Below, piece after piece: positions 47,138 to 56,692 of a DNA stretch of 64,000 nucleotides. The position numbers were made by a program, and so were the translations under genes. The notes below the pieces were generated by a model. The model searched no databases. It was not told where the DNA came from and worked only from the letters and a program-made list of their open reading frames with translations. This DNA is from Sphingomonas parva (ex Maeng et al. 2020). GTDB lineage: Bacteria > Pseudomonadota > Alphaproteobacteria > Sphingomonadales > Sphingomonadaceae. The stretch is from positions 1 through 64,000 of the forward strand of contig NZ_SPDV01000001.1 in the NCBI RefSeq assembly GCF_004564275.1, written 5' to 3'. Each line of letters begins with the position of its first letter. The first letter of the stretch is position 1.

Positions 47138-47210
47138 GCCGCCGGGCTATTCGAGGCGCCAGGTCACGCGCGAGACGACCGCATCCGCGATCGGAGTCGT
47201 CCTACGCGGC

Positions 47211-47534
47211 TCAGCCGCAGCGGAGGTCGGTGATCCTGCCCTTGCCGTCGACGTGGATGTTCAGCCTGTCGGTGCGATAATCCATGGTCACCACTGATCC
47301 CGGACGAAGCCAGCGAAGCGCCCGGGCGCCGCTGAGCCGCATAGCCTCGGTCGCGACAGCCTCGCTCTGCTGACGCCCGATCAGATGCCGCACCTGCGTC
47401 GCATCGCATGCGGTACCTCCCTCAGCCTCCCCGACCGGCACGGGCGCCTGTGCATTCTGCTCGGCGCTCTCCGGAGGAACGGTGGCGCAGCCGCCCGCGG
47501 CGAAAAGCAGCAGGGGCAGCGCCCGCCGGCTCAT
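47211..47534 (-). CDS. I78-family peptidase inhibitor lipoprotein
   Basis: 107 aa. The N-terminal signal with a Cys at position 16 (FAAGGCAT) suggests a lipoprotein. The C-terminal half has [21 protein letters not shown], in shortened form [15 protein letters not shown], and [11 protein letters not shown], the signature of the I78 inhibitor family (Aspergillus elastase inhibitor type). It would protect the periplasm against serine proteases. ATG 47534 overlaps the RNase D stop as ATGA. Confidence 0.85.
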   Translation of the reverse strand: MSRRALPLLLFAAGGCATVPPESAEQNAQAPVPVGEAEGGTACDATQVRHLIGRQQSEAVATEAMRLSGARALRWLRPGSVVTMDYRTDRLNIHVDGKGRITDLRCG

Positions 47535-48706
47535 TCGCCCTTCTCGGTCCGGGTCATCATCAGCTTGCCGCCGCGGACCGCGAAGGCGAGCCGTCCCTCG
47601 ACCAGATCGAGCGCATCGCGACCGAATTCCTCGTAGCGCCAGCCATCGAGGATCGAGAGACCCTCGCGGCGGCCGGCGGCGAGCAGTTCCAGCTCCTCCG
47701 AGCGCGCGATCAGGCGCGCGGCGACATTGCCCTCGCGGGCGCGGATCTTGAGCAGCAGCTTGAGAAGATCGGCGACCAGCGCGCCTTCCTTGCCGAGCCC
47801 TGGCCCGCGTTCCTCGCGGCCGGGCATTTCTTCCGGCGGCAACGGCGCGGCAGAGGCGAGAGCGGCCATCAGCCGGCCGCCGATGTCGTTGCCCGCCCAG
47901 GCCGGCGAGAGGCCGCGGACCCGGGCGAGACCCTCCTGGCCGGACGGCGGGTGCGAGGCGATGTCGGCCAGCGTCTCGTCCTTCATGATCCGCCCGCGCG
48001 GCAGGTTCTTCGATTTGGCCTCGTTCTCCCGCCAGGCGGCGAGCGCCTTCAGGCGCCCGAGGACGTCGGCCTTGCGGCTGGAGATGCGCACCCGCTTCCA
48101 GGCGAGGTCCGGATCGTTCTCGTAATTGGACGGGTCGGCGATACGCTCCATCTCCTCGTCGAGCCAGGCACCGCGGCCGGTCCGGCGCAGCCGCTCCAGC
48201 ATCTTCGGGAACAGGGTGGCGAGATGCGTGACGTCGCCGATCGCATAGTCGATCTGGCGCTTGTCGAGCGGGCGCCGCGCCCAATCGGTGAAGCGCGCGC
48301 CCTTGTCGAGCGTCTTGCCGACCAGGCTCTCGACCAGGTTCGAATAGCCGACCTGCTCGCCCAGCCCGAGCGCCATCGCGGCGATCTGCGTGTCGAACAA
48401 GGGGTGGGGCGTCTTGCCGGTGAGATTATAGACGATCTCGATGTCCTGGCCGCCGGCGTGGAAGACCTTGAGCACGTCCTCGTTGTTGACCAGGAGGTCG
48501 AGCAGCGGCGTCAGATCGAGGCCTTCCGCCTTGGGATCGATCGCGGCCGCTTCCTCGCGGTCGCCGATCTGGATCAGGCAGAGATCGGGCCAATAGCTGT
48601 TCTCGCGCATGAACTCGGTGTCCACGGCGACGAAATCGGACTGGGCAAGGCGGTCGCACAGGCTCTTCAGCGACTCGCTGTCGGTAATCAGCGGATGGAT
48701 ATGCAT
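47531..48706 (-). CDS. rnd: ribonuclease D
   Basis: 391 aa 3-prime exonuclease for tRNA maturation. The DEDD domain has [36 protein letters not shown] and [15 protein letters not shown] (DEDDy type). An HRDC domain follows (about 210-290, [20 protein letters not shown]). ATG 48706. The stop overlaps the start of the I78 inhibitor gene, so the two are translationally coupled. It is divergent from aspS. Confidence 0.96.
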   Translation of the reverse strand: MHIHPLITDSESLKSLCDRLAQSDFVAVDTEFMRENSYWPDLCLIQIGDREEAAAIDPKAEGLDLTPLLDLLVNNEDVLKVFHAGGQDIEIVYNLTGKTPHPLFDTQIAAMALGLGEQVGYSNLVESLVGKTLDKGARFTDWARRPLDKRQIDYAIGDVTHLATLFPKMLERLRRTGRGAWLDEEMERIADPSNYENDPDLAWKRVRISSRKADVLGRLKALAAWRENEAKSKNLPRGRIMKDETLADIASHPPSGQEGLARVRGLSPAWAGNDIGGRLMAALASAAPLPPEEMPGREERGPGLGKEGALVADLLKLLLKIRAREGNVAARLIARSEELELLAAGRREGLSILDGWRYEEFGRDALDLVEGRLAFAVRGGKLMMTRTEKGE

Positions 48707-48770
48707 TGCGCGCCTCATAGCGGCGCCTCCGCCGGGTGGCAAAGGATGGCTTTGGTCGGTGCGCCTCACC

Positions 48771-48776
48771 TTGACA
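48771..48776 (+). promoter_or_regulatory. candidate -35 element for aspS
   Basis: TTGACA, identical to the sigma-70 -35 consensus, lies 72 bases before the aspS ATG. No good -10 is seen at 16-18 bases, which is common for alphaproteobacterial promoters, so this is only a candidate. Confidence 0.3.
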
Positions 48777-48847
48777 AAGCGCGCGTGCGCCGCGAACGCC
48801 GCAGCCGCAAAACCACCACCATTCGAGACACGGAAAGCGGCCTCTCC

Positions 48848-50665
48848 ATGCACGCCTATCGCACCCACACTTGCGGACAGCTCCGCGCCACCAATGTCGG
48901 CGAGCGGGTGAGGCTCTCGGGCTGGATCCACCGGAAGCGCGACCATGGCGGGGTCTTGTTCGTCGATCTGCGGGACCATTATGGGATCACGCAGATTGTC
49001 GCGAAGGCGAACAGCGAGCCGCTGAAGGTGCTCGATCATCTCCGTGCGGAGAGCGTGGTGACGATCACCGGCGAAGTCGTGGCGCGCGGCGCGGAAGCGA
49101 CCAACCCGAACCTCCCGACCGGCGAGATCGAGCTCTCCGCCGACGAGGTCGTGGTCCAGTCCGCCGCAGAGGAGCTGCCGCTGCCGGTCGCCGGCGAGGC
49201 CGAATATCCGGAGGACATCCGGCTCCGCTACCGCTTCCTCGACCTTCGCCGGGAGCGCATCCACAACAACATCATGCTGCGCTCGAAGGTGATCAGCTCG
49301 ATCCGCCGCCGGATGATCGACCAGGGTTTCACCGAGTTCCAGACGCCGATCCTGACCGCCTCGAGCCCGGAGGGCGCGCGCGACTATCTGGTGCCCAGCC
49401 GCGTCCATCCCGGCAAGTTCTACGCGCTCCCGCAGGCGCCGCAGATGTTCAAGCAGCTGCTGATGGTCGCCGGCTTCGATCGCTATTTCCAGATCGCGCC
49501 CTGCTTCCGCGACGAGGATGCCCGCGCCGATCGCTCGCCGGGCGAATTCTACCAGCTCGACTTCGAGATGAGCTACGTCACCCAGGAGGACGTGTTCCAG
49601 GCGATCGAGCCGGTGCTCGCCGGCGTCTTCGAGGAATTCGCTAACGGCCGTGCGGTGACGCCCGCCGGCAGCTTCCCGCGGATCCCCTATCGCGAATCGA
49701 TGCTGAAGTACGGCAACGACAAGCCGGATCTTCGCAATCCGATCCTGATCTCCGACGTGTCGAAGCATTTCGAGGGCTCGGGCTTCGGCCTGTTCGCCAA
49801 CATCGTCGCCGGCGGCGGCGTGGTGCGGGCGATCCCCGCGCCGAACACCGCCGACAAGAGCCGTCGCTTCTTCGACGAGATGAACGAATGGGCGCGGGCC
49901 GAGGGCCATGCCGGCCTCGGCTACATCACCCAGAAGGGCGGCGAGCTCGGCGGGCCGATCGCCAAGAACCATGGCGAGGAAGCGACCCGCAAGCTGATCG
50001 CCGAGCTCGGCCTCGGACCCGATGACGGCATCTTCTTCGCCGCCGGCAAGGAAGGGCAGGCGGCCAAGCTCGCCGGTCTCGCACGCACCCGCACCGCCGA
50101 GCTGCTCGATCTCATCGACCAGAACCGCTTCGAGTTCTGCTGGATCGTCGATTTCCCGATGTTCGAATATGACGAGGACGCGAAGAAGGTCGATTTCTCC
50201 CACAATCCGTTCTCGATGCCGCAGGGCGAGCTCGAGGCGCTCGAGACCAGGGACCCGCTCGACATCCTCGCGTTCCAGTACGACATCGTCTGCAACGGCG
50301 TGGAGCTTTCGTCGGGCGCGATCCGGAACCACCGCCCGGACATCATGTACAAGGCGTTCGAGATCGCCGGCTATTCGAAGGAAGACGTCGACACCAATTT
50401 CTCGGGCATGATCAACGCCTTCAAGTTCGGCGCCCCGCCGCACGGCGGTTCGGCGCCCGGCATCGACCGGATCGTCATGCTGCTCGCCGGCGAGCCCAAC
50501 ATCCGCGAGGTCGTGCTCTTCCCGATGAACCAGCGCGCCGAGGATCTGATGATGGGCGCGCCGTCGGAAGTGACGGCGAAGCAGCTGCGCGAGCTCCACA
50601 TCCGGATCGTCGAGCCGGCCGGCGCGGCGAAGAAGGACCCGGCCAAGGTCGTCGCTCCGGAGTAA
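48848..50665 (+). CDS. aspS: aspartyl-tRNA synthetase
   Basis: 605 aa class II synthetase. The N-terminal OB-fold anticodon-binding domain (about 1-110, [21 protein letters not shown]) is followed by the catalytic core with motif 2 ([19 protein letters not shown]), the bacterial GAD insertion (about 290-410) and motif 3 ([14 protein letters not shown]). ATG 48848. The bacterial-type enzyme may be non-discriminating (Asp/Asn); sequence alone does not settle this. It is probably a single-gene unit. Confidence 0.97.
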   Translation: MHAYRTHTCGQLRATNVGERVRLSGWIHRKRDHGGVLFVDLRDHYGITQIVAKANSEPLKVLDHLRAESVVTITGEVVARGAEATNPNLPTGEIELSADEVVVQSAAEELPLPVAGEAEYPEDIRLRYRFLDLRRERIHNNIMLRSKVISSIRRRMIDQGFTEFQTPILTASSPEGARDYLVPSRVHPGKFYALPQAPQMFKQLLMVAGFDRYFQIAPCFRDEDARADRSPGEFYQLDFEMSYVTQEDVFQAIEPVLAGVFEEFANGRAVTPAGSFPRIPYRESMLKYGNDKPDLRNPILISDVSKHFEGSGFGLFANIVAGGGVVRAIPAPNTADKSRRFFDEMNEWARAEGHAGLGYITQKGGELGGPIAKNHGEEATRKLIAELGLGPDDGIFFAAGKEGQAAKLAGLARTRTAELLDLIDQNRFEFCWIVDFPMFEYDEDAKKVDFSHNPFSMPQGELEALETRDPLDILAFQYDIVCNGVELSSGAIRNHRPDIMYKAFEIAGYSKEDVDTNFSGMINAFKFGAPPHGGSAPGIDRIVMLLAGEPNIREVVLFPMNQRAEDLMMGAPSEVTAKQLRELHIRIVEPAGAAKKDPAKVVAPE

Positions 50666-50722
50666 GCGGGAACGCCCTGCGCGGAACGCCCGTTCGGCAC
50701 GGACAAGCCTGGGAGCAGCACC

Positions 50723-51502
50723 GTGCCGATCGACCTCGCCGATTACGAGAAGGGCGCCAAATACAAGGGTGATTACGACAAGGATCTCGAGGCGCTGCAG
50801 GAGCGGCTCGGGCGCATCCTGGTGGCGCACGTCGTCCACGGCAAGCGCAGCCTGATCGTCTGCGAAGGCTGGGATGCGGCGGGGAAGGGCGGGGCGATCC
50901 AGCGCATCACCGCTGGCTGGGACCCGCGCGCCTTCCAGGTCTGGCCGATCTCCGCGCCGACCGGCGAAGAGCGCGCACGTCATTTTCTCTGGCGCTTCTG
51001 GAAGAAGCTCCCGGCGGCCGGGACGATCGCGATCTTCGATCGCAGCTGGTACGGTCGGGTCCTGGTCGAGCGGGTCGAGAGACTGACGCCGGAGCACGAA
51101 TGGCGCCGCGGCTATGACGAGATCAACGAGTTCGAGGCCCAGCAGCATTTCGACGGCGCCGCGATCGTGAAGCTGTTCTTCCACGTCACCCAGGAGACGC
51201 AGGACCAGAGGCTGAAGGCGCGGCTCGAGCATTCCTGGAAGCGGTGGAAGGTCACCGCCGACGATTTCCGCAACCGCGCCCGGCGTGCCGATTATCTCGA
51301 CGCCTATCGGGAGATGTTCGCCCGAACCGACACGCGCTGGGCGCCCTGGATTGCGATCGACGGCAACAACAAGAAAGCGGCGCGGATCGCCGCGCTGGCT
51401 GCGGTCGCCGACGCGCTCGAGGCCGCGGTGCCGATGAGCCCGCCGGAGGCCGATCCGAAGGTCGAAGCGCTGGCGCGCGAAGCGTTCGGAAAAGATGGTT
51501 AA
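50723..51502 (+). CDS. ppk2: polyphosphate kinase 2 family protein
   Basis: 259 aa. It uses polyphosphate to phosphorylate nucleotides. The Walker A-like CEGWDAAGKGGAI, IFDRSWYGRVLVERV and the lid residues in KARLEHSWKRWKV are characteristic of single-domain PPK2 enzymes. GTG 50723 follows GGGAG. Class (I, II or III, that is NDP, NMP or both) cannot be assigned with confidence. With ppk1 and ppx it is the third polyphosphate enzyme of the window, 20 kb away from them. Confidence 0.93.
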   Translation: MPIDLADYEKGAKYKGDYDKDLEALQERLGRILVAHVVHGKRSLIVCEGWDAAGKGGAIQRITAGWDPRAFQVWPISAPTGEERARHFLWRFWKKLPAAGTIAIFDRSWYGRVLVERVERLTPEHEWRRGYDEINEFEAQQHFDGAAIVKLFFHVTQETQDQRLKARLEHSWKRWKVTADDFRNRARRADYLDAYREMFARTDTRWAPWIAIDGNNKKAARIAALAAVADALEAAVPMSPPEADPKVEALAREAFGKDG

Positions 51503-51567
51503 CGCTCCGAAACGAGCAACCTTTCACCGCGATCGCGGTTAATCGTTCGGGAACCAGGAGACCGGCA

Positions 51568-51969
51568 ATGCGGGCGGCTGCCATTCTGACGCTCTTCGCG
51601 ACGGCGCTCGGTGTCGCGGCGTGCGAGACCTACAACGATTACGATCACGGCTACGGCCGGCACGATTACGGCCGCTACGATTATTCCGGCCGCGACTATG
51701 ATCGGCTCGGCAACGACTGCGGCTTCTTCGAGGGCGCCGGCGGCGACCTGCTCGATCCGTGGCTCGCCTGCACGCGCGAGGGCCAGCAGCTCGTTCGCGA
51801 CCGCTACGACCAGGACGAGGATCGCCGTCTCACCGAGGCGACGGCCGAGGAGGCGAACATCTGGTTCCGCCGCTATGCCGACGAGAATGGGGACATGCGG
51901 CTGACCGATCCGGAGATCAGGGCCGCGCTGGTCACCCACGTCCGGTTCACGGGCGCGCGGCGCTACTGA
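51568..51969 (+). CDS. EF-hand-like lipoprotein
   Basis: 133 aa. A lipoprotein signal with lipobox VAAC (Cys19) is followed by a Tyr/Asp/Gly-rich low-complexity region (about 20-48, repeated YDY/HDYGRYDY type) and a C-terminal pair of EF-hand-like loops, DQDEDRRLTEAT and DENGDMRLTDPE. Calcium binding is likely but not proven. ATG 51568 follows CAGGAG. Function unknown. Confidence 0.75.
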   Translation: MRAAAILTLFATALGVAACETYNDYDHGYGRHDYGRYDYSGRDYDRLGNDCGFFEGAGGDLLDPWLACTREGQQLVRDRYDQDEDRRLTEATAEEANIWFRRYADENGDMRLTDPEIRAALVTHVRFTGARRY

Positions 51970-52003
51970 TCCGGCGCGCGATAGGGCTCGGGGCCGCCCA
52001 GGC

Positions 52004-52498
52004 TCAGCCGTCCACCTTCTCGGGATAGGCGATCGCCACGATCTCGAGCTCGCGCTCGCCGGAGGGTAGGGTGACGCGGCGCACGTCGCCGACGCCGGCG
52101 CCGCGAATCGCGCGGGCGATCGGCGAGGTCCAGGCGATCCGGCCGGCGGCGGGGTCGGTCTCGTCCTCGCCGACCAGGGTCACGATCCGCTCCTTGTCGT
52201 CCTCGTCCACCAGGGTCACGGTCGCGCCGAAGAAGACCCTGGCGCGGTCGGGCTGGGCGGCGGGATCGACCACGGTGGCGTTCTTCATCCGCTTCGACAG
52301 CCAGCCGATCCGGCGGTCGATCTCGCGCAACTTCTTGCGGCCGTAGATGTAGTCGCCATTCTCGGAGCGATCGCCGTTGCCGGCCGCCCAGCTGATCGTC
52401 TCGACCAGCTTCGGCCGCTCGTCGCCGAACAGCGTCTCATATTCGACGCGCAGCCGGCGATAGCCATCGGGCGTGATGTAATTGGGTCGTTCGGCCAT
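52004..52498 (-). CDS. greB: transcription elongation factor GreB
   Basis: 164 aa. It reactivates backtracked RNA polymerase by stimulating transcript cleavage. The N-terminal coiled coil (about 5-78) ends in the acidic tip GDRSENGDYIYGRKK, and the C-terminal FKBP-like domain has GATVTLVDEDDKERIVTLVG and SPIARAIRGAGVGD. The GDRSENGDYIYG form is typical of GreB rather than GreA. ATG 52498. It is the neighbour of the lytic transglycosylase gene on the same strand. Confidence 0.95.
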   Translation of the reverse strand: MAERPNYITPDGYRRLRVEYETLFGDERPKLVETISWAAGNGDRSENGDYIYGRKKLREIDRRIGWLSKRMKNATVVDPAAQPDRARVFFGATVTLVDEDDKERIVTLVGEDETDPAAGRIAWTSPIARAIRGAGVGDVRRVTLPSGERELEIVAIAYPEKVDG

Positions 52499-52545
52499 GC
52501 GCTCTGGTCACCCTGCCGACGGCAAATGTCCAGCCCGGGCGCGCC

Positions 52546-54576
52546 TCAGCCCGGCCCGGCCTTGCCGAGATAGAAGGACAGGCGGTTGCCGGACGAGGCG
52601 CCGCCCGAGCGCTGGGCGCGGATGGCGTCGTAGACCACGGCGTTCTCGAGCACGCGCTGGACGTAATTGCGGGTCTCGGAGAAGGGGATTTCCTCGATCC
52701 AGCGGACCATGTCGACGCCGCCGCGCGGATCGCCGTTCGCGCGGAGCCATTTCGAGACGTTGCCCGCGCCGGCATTGTAGCTGGCGACGGCCAGGGGGAC
52801 GCTGCCGCCCCATTGGTTCAGCAGGCGCTCGAAATAGGCGCTGCCGAGCATGACGTTGTAGCTCGGGTCGCTGGTCAGTCGGCCGAGATCGTAGGGCAAG
52901 CCGAGCTTGCCGGCCTGCTCGCGCGCCGTCCCCGGCATCAGCTGCATCATGCCGCGCGCGCCGACATGGCTGGTTGCGGCGCGATCGAACGAGCTCTCCT
53001 GGCGGGTGATGCCGTGGGCAAGGCTCCAGTTGTGCGCGTAAGCCGGCGGCAGGGAGACCTCGGGGAAAGCCGCCGGCGCATAGAAGGTCGCGCCGTTGTT
53101 GCGGGCTTCCCGGGCGACCCAGACGCCGAGATCGGGGCGTCCGATCGCGCGGCCGAGCTCGGCCGCCAGCAGACGGTCCCGATCGGTGGCGGCGCTCTCC
53201 GCCAGCGCGCGGACGAAGAGCGACTGATCGCTCCACCGTCCGAGCATGCCGAGCGCGCGCGTCGCCTGGACAAGTGGCCGCCGATCGAAATCGGTGCGAT
53301 CGCTCGGCGTCAGCGCGATCGCCGAAGGAGCGGGCGGCGTGATCCGGCGGCCGAGCCGCTCGAGCGCGAGCTGACCGTAATATTGATCGGGCGCGGCGGC
53401 GGCCTGCTCGAGCAGGCTGTTCGACTGAGCGGTCTGGCGGGCGCCATCGGCGGCGCGCGCCGCCCAGTAGAAGCCCTTCGAGCGGGTCTGCGGGGACTTG
53501 GCGGCACGGGCGTAGCGCTCGAACAGGCGGGCGGCGTCGGCGGGGCGGCCAAGCTTGTTCAATGCCGCGCTGCCGCCGAGCCACGCCAGGCTCGTATAGG
53601 CGTCGCGCTCCCCATAGGAGCGGAGGCTGACGTCGGTGCCGGCGGGATAGGCATCGTCGATGCGCGAGGCGATGTCGTAGGCCGTCGACCATTGATTGTC
53701 GTTGGCCGCGCCGCGGGCGTTGGTCAGCAGGGTCTCGAACCACGTCTCGGGGTTGGCGGGACGGTCCGTGATCCTCGCGTTGGCGAGAAGCTGGCGGGCG
53801 GCGAGGCTGTTGCCGGTCGCGCGCAGATAATTGGCGCGGTCCTGGATCAGCCCCGCATTGCCCTCGAAGCCGGAGAGACCGGCGACGCGCGCCGCCGCAT
53901 CGGGCGCCTTGGTCTGCAGCGCGAGCCGCGCCTCGTACAGGGGACGCTGCGCCGGAGATGCGAAGCCGATCGCACGCTGCGCGCTCTGGATCGCGCCCTC
54001 GCCGAGCAAGGCGTCGAGCCGCGCGTCGTGGTCCGCCGGGGTGAGAGCGGCGCCGAACAGGCCGAGCAGGCGGGTCTCGTCCGCCTGCACGAGGCTGCCG
54101 CCGGTCCAGGCCCGGCGCGCGGCATCCCGCGCCTGATCGGGCTGCCCCGAGGCGAGAAGCGCGAACGCCATCTTGGCGTGACCCGTGTTGCTGGTCGGCG
54201 GACGCAGGCGGAAATAGCTCAGCACCTCGCTCGGCGAGGTTGCGTCGTTGATCGCCTTCTCGGCGTTGCGGCGCATCGCTGCCTCGCCAGGCCAGCCCGG
54301 ATAGCTGATCAGGAACGAGGCGTAGGACGAGAAGGGATGGTTGTCGCTCTGGCGCAGCCCGTTCCAGCGGGCGATCGCCGTCTCGATCGCGGAGGGCGCG
54401 GACTGGCGAACCGGCGCCTGCGGGAGCGCGGGCGGGACGACGGGCTGGGTCGCGACTGATTGGGCCGCAACCGGAAGCACCGGCGCCGGCTTGAGGGCTG
54501 GAACTCCGCTGGCGACCGCTCCGATGGCCGCCGCCGAGGCGCCCAACAGGCTCATCATCAACACTTTTTTCTGCAT
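52546..54576 (-). CDS. slt: soluble lytic murein transglycosylase
   Basis: 676 aa. A signal peptide covers about 1-25, followed by a long alpha-helical superhelical domain of paired helices (about 70-480) and the C-terminal SLT goose-lysozyme-like domain (about 510-670). The catalytic Glu is in TRQESSFDRAATSHVGARG, shortened core RQESSFD, followed by GMMQLMPGTA and NVMLGSAYFERLL. It cleaves peptidoglycan glycan strands with formation of 1,6-anhydro ends. ATG 54576. It is divergent from dapA across 94 bases. Confidence 0.94.
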   Translation of the reverse strand: MQKKVLMMSLLGASAAAIGAVASGVPALKPAPVLPVAAQSVATQPVVPPALPQAPVRQSAPSAIETAIARWNGLRQSDNHPFSSYASFLISYPGWPGEAAMRRNAEKAINDATSPSEVLSYFRLRPPTSNTGHAKMAFALLASGQPDQARDAARRAWTGGSLVQADETRLLGLFGAALTPADHDARLDALLGEGAIQSAQRAIGFASPAQRPLYEARLALQTKAPDAAARVAGLSGFEGNAGLIQDRANYLRATGNSLAARQLLANARITDRPANPETWFETLLTNARGAANDNQWSTAYDIASRIDDAYPAGTDVSLRSYGERDAYTSLAWLGGSAALNKLGRPADAARLFERYARAAKSPQTRSKGFYWAARAADGARQTAQSNSLLEQAAAAPDQYYGQLALERLGRRITPPAPSAIALTPSDRTDFDRRPLVQATRALGMLGRWSDQSLFVRALAESAATDRDRLLAAELGRAIGRPDLGVWVAREARNNGATFYAPAAFPEVSLPPAYAHNWSLAHGITRQESSFDRAATSHVGARGMMQLMPGTAREQAGKLGLPYDLGRLTSDPSYNVMLGSAYFERLLNQWGGSVPLAVASYNAGAGNVSKWLRANGDPRGGVDMVRWIEEIPFSETRNYVQRVLENAVVYDAIRAQRSGGASSGNRLSFYLGKAGPG

Positions 54577-54670
54577 GCTGGACAGAATGGCCGAGCCCTC
54601 CTTATCAGGCCATGAACGGCCCGCCTGCGATCCTTGTCCGGAACGCCGCCCCATTTGAAGGAGATTATAG

Positions 54671-55546
54671 ATGTTCCGCGGGTCGATCCCGGCTCTGGTG
54701 ACGCCTTTCCGCGACGAAGCGTTCGACGAGGGGCGTTTCCGCGACTTCGTCGAATGGCAGATTGCCGAAGGCAGTCATGCCCTTGTGCCCGTGGGCACAA
54801 CCGGCGAATCGGCGACCCTCGATGCAGAGGAACATTATCGGGTGATCGCGGCCTGCGTGGCGCAGGCGGCCGGCCGCGTCCCGGTGATCGCCGGCTGCGG
54901 CTCGAACAACACCGCGGTCGCGATCCAGAACATGAAGGCGGCCGAGGCGCGCGGCGCCGACGCGGCGCTGATCGTCCTGCCGTATTACAACCGCCCGAGC
55001 CAGGACGGCCTGATCCGCCATTTCGAGCTGCTCGCCGAGGCATGCAGCCTGCCGATCGTGGTCTACAACGTGCCGGGCCGGACGGTGACCGACATCACGG
55101 TCGAGACGCTGGCCCGGATCGCGAAGCTGCCCACCGTCATCGGTATCAAGGATGCGAGCGGCAATCTCGCCCGCGTCTCCGCCCATCGCCTCGCCTGCGG
55201 CGAGGATTTCGTCCAGCTCTCCGGCAATGACGACATGACCCTGGGTTTCATGGCGATGGGCGGCGTCGGCGCGATCTCGGTCACGGCCAATGTCGCACCC
55301 CGGCTCTGCGCCGACTTCCAGAACGCCTGCCTCGGCGGGGACTGGGGTACGGCGCTTCACCTCCAGGACCGGCTCTATCCGTTGCACGCGGCGCTCTTCT
55401 CAGACGCCTCGCCGGGGCCGACCAAATACGCTTTGTCGCGGATCTTTCCCGATTTCCCCCAGGCGCTGCGGCTGCCCATGTCGCCCCCATCGGAAGCGAG
55501 CCGCCGCGCCGTCGATGCGGCGCTCGCCCATGCGGGTCTCGTCTGA
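54671..55546 (+). CDS. dapA: 4-hydroxy-tetrahydrodipicolinate synthase
   Basis: 291 aa TIM barrel that condenses pyruvate with aspartate semialdehyde in lysine/DAP synthesis. GTTGESATL, VVYNVPGRT (Tyr132) and GIKDASG with the Schiff-base Lys160 are present. ATG 54671 is preceded by AAGGAG. DAP is also needed for peptidoglycan. It shares the superfamily with kdgD in this window, but the two are clearly different enzymes. Confidence 0.97.
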   Translation: MFRGSIPALVTPFRDEAFDEGRFRDFVEWQIAEGSHALVPVGTTGESATLDAEEHYRVIAACVAQAAGRVPVIAGCGSNNTAVAIQNMKAAEARGADAALIVLPYYNRPSQDGLIRHFELLAEACSLPIVVYNVPGRTVTDITVETLARIAKLPTVIGIKDASGNLARVSAHRLACGEDFVQLSGNDDMTLGFMAMGGVGAISVTANVAPRLCADFQNACLGGDWGTALHLQDRLYPLHAALFSDASPGPTKYALSRIFPDFPQALRLPMSPPSEASRRAVDAALAHAGLV

Positions 55547-55623
55547 TGCCGGCGTCTGAAAGTCCGAACGTTTGCCGTGCGATCCGCTTGGGCGGGCGTC
55601 CATTCGCTCCTATCTGGTAGATT

Positions 55624-56106
55624 ATGGCCCGTCCGCGTCCCGCCACTTTCGACAAGAAGAAGATCGTCGCCGAGAACCGGCGGGCGCGCTTCGATTATGC
55701 CATCGACGACACCTATGAAGCGGGAATCGCGCTGACCGGCACCGAGGTTAAGTCGCTGCGCTTCGGCGAAGGCTCGATCGCCGAGAGCTATGCGGAGGTG
55801 AACGAGGGCGAGGTCTGGCTGGTCAACGCCAACATCCCCGAATTCAGCCACGGCAACCGCTTCAATCACGAGCCCAAGCGGCCCCGCAAGCTGCTGCTGC
55901 ACGAACGCGAGATCGCCAAGCTGCACGGCGCGGTGGCGCGCCAGGGCATGACGCTCGTGCCGCTCTCCATCTACTTCAACAGCCGCGGCCGCGCGAAGGT
56001 CGAGCTGGCGCTCGCCAAGGGCCGCAAGGCGCCGGACAAGCGCGAATATCAGAAGGAGAAGGACTGGAAGCGGGAGCAGGGAAGGTTGATGCGTCAGCAT
56101 GGCTGA
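55624..56106 (+). CDS. smpB: SsrA-binding protein SmpB
   Basis: 160 aa. It carries tmRNA to stalled ribosomes for trans-translation. [44 protein letters not shown] and the basic C-terminal tail [19 protein letters not shown], with core [10 protein letters not shown], are diagnostic. The last 8 bases overlap the DUF2062 gene. The ssrA gene itself is not in the window. Confidence 0.97.
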   Translation: MARPRPATFDKKKIVAENRRARFDYAIDDTYEAGIALTGTEVKSLRFGEGSIAESYAEVNEGEVWLVNANIPEFSHGNRFNHEPKRPRKLLLHEREIAKLHGAVARQGMTLVPLSIYFNSRGRAKVELALAKGRKAPDKREYQKEKDWKREQGRLMRQHG

Positions 56107-56662
56107 CCGATCGCGCCTCGCCCGCTGGGCCTCGAACAACATGCCGCGGCGGGAAGATCTGGCCGAGAGCCGGTGGATCAAGCCGTTCGGCCAGCGCGTG
56201 CTGCACAGCGAGTTCTGGCGCTTCACCCGCCGTTCGGTGCCTCGCGGCGTCGCGGTCGGCCTGCTGGTCGGCATTTTCGTGATGATTCCCGGCCTGCAGA
56301 TCGTCGGCGCGGCGCTGATGTGCGTGCCGGTCCGCGGCAACATCCCGATCGCGGCGCTGATGACCTTCCTGTCGAACCCGCTGACGACGCCGTTCATCCT
56401 GCTGGCGTCGATCTTCATCGGCAATGCGCTCGGCTTCCATGCCGATCCGAGCACCTTCTACGCGCTCTACGACAAGGGCGCGGGCCCGGGCGAGTGGCTG
56501 GCCTGGCTTTTCTCGGACGCCGCACCGTCGCTGGTCAGCGGCCTGTTCGTCATCGCCTTCGCCTCCGCGGTCGTCGGCTACGTCCTCACCATCGGCATCT
56601 GGCGCTGGTGGCAAGGGAAGAAGTGGCGCAGGCGCGCCAGACGGCGGGGAGCGGAGATTTGA
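56099..56662 (+). CDS. DUF2062 membrane protein
   Basis: 187 aa with three membrane segments (about 49-75, 83-110, 143-170). The N-terminal [18 protein letters not shown] and the [16 protein letters not shown] and [11 protein letters not shown] stretches match the DUF2062 family of inner-membrane proteins without known function. It overlaps the smpB end by 8 bases, so it is probably translated from the same message, and cckA follows 30 bases later. Confidence 0.9.
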   Translation: MADRSRLARWASNNMPRREDLAESRWIKPFGQRVLHSEFWRFTRRSVPRGVAVGLLVGIFVMIPGLQIVGAALMCVPVRGNIPIAALMTFLSNPLTTPFILLASIFIGNALGFHADPSTFYALYDKGAGPGEWLAWLFSDAAPSLVSGLFVIAFASAVVGYVLTIGIWRWWQGKKWRRRARRRGAEI

Positions 56663-56692
56663 ACCGCGGCACGCGGCTGCTATCCCGCTGAC

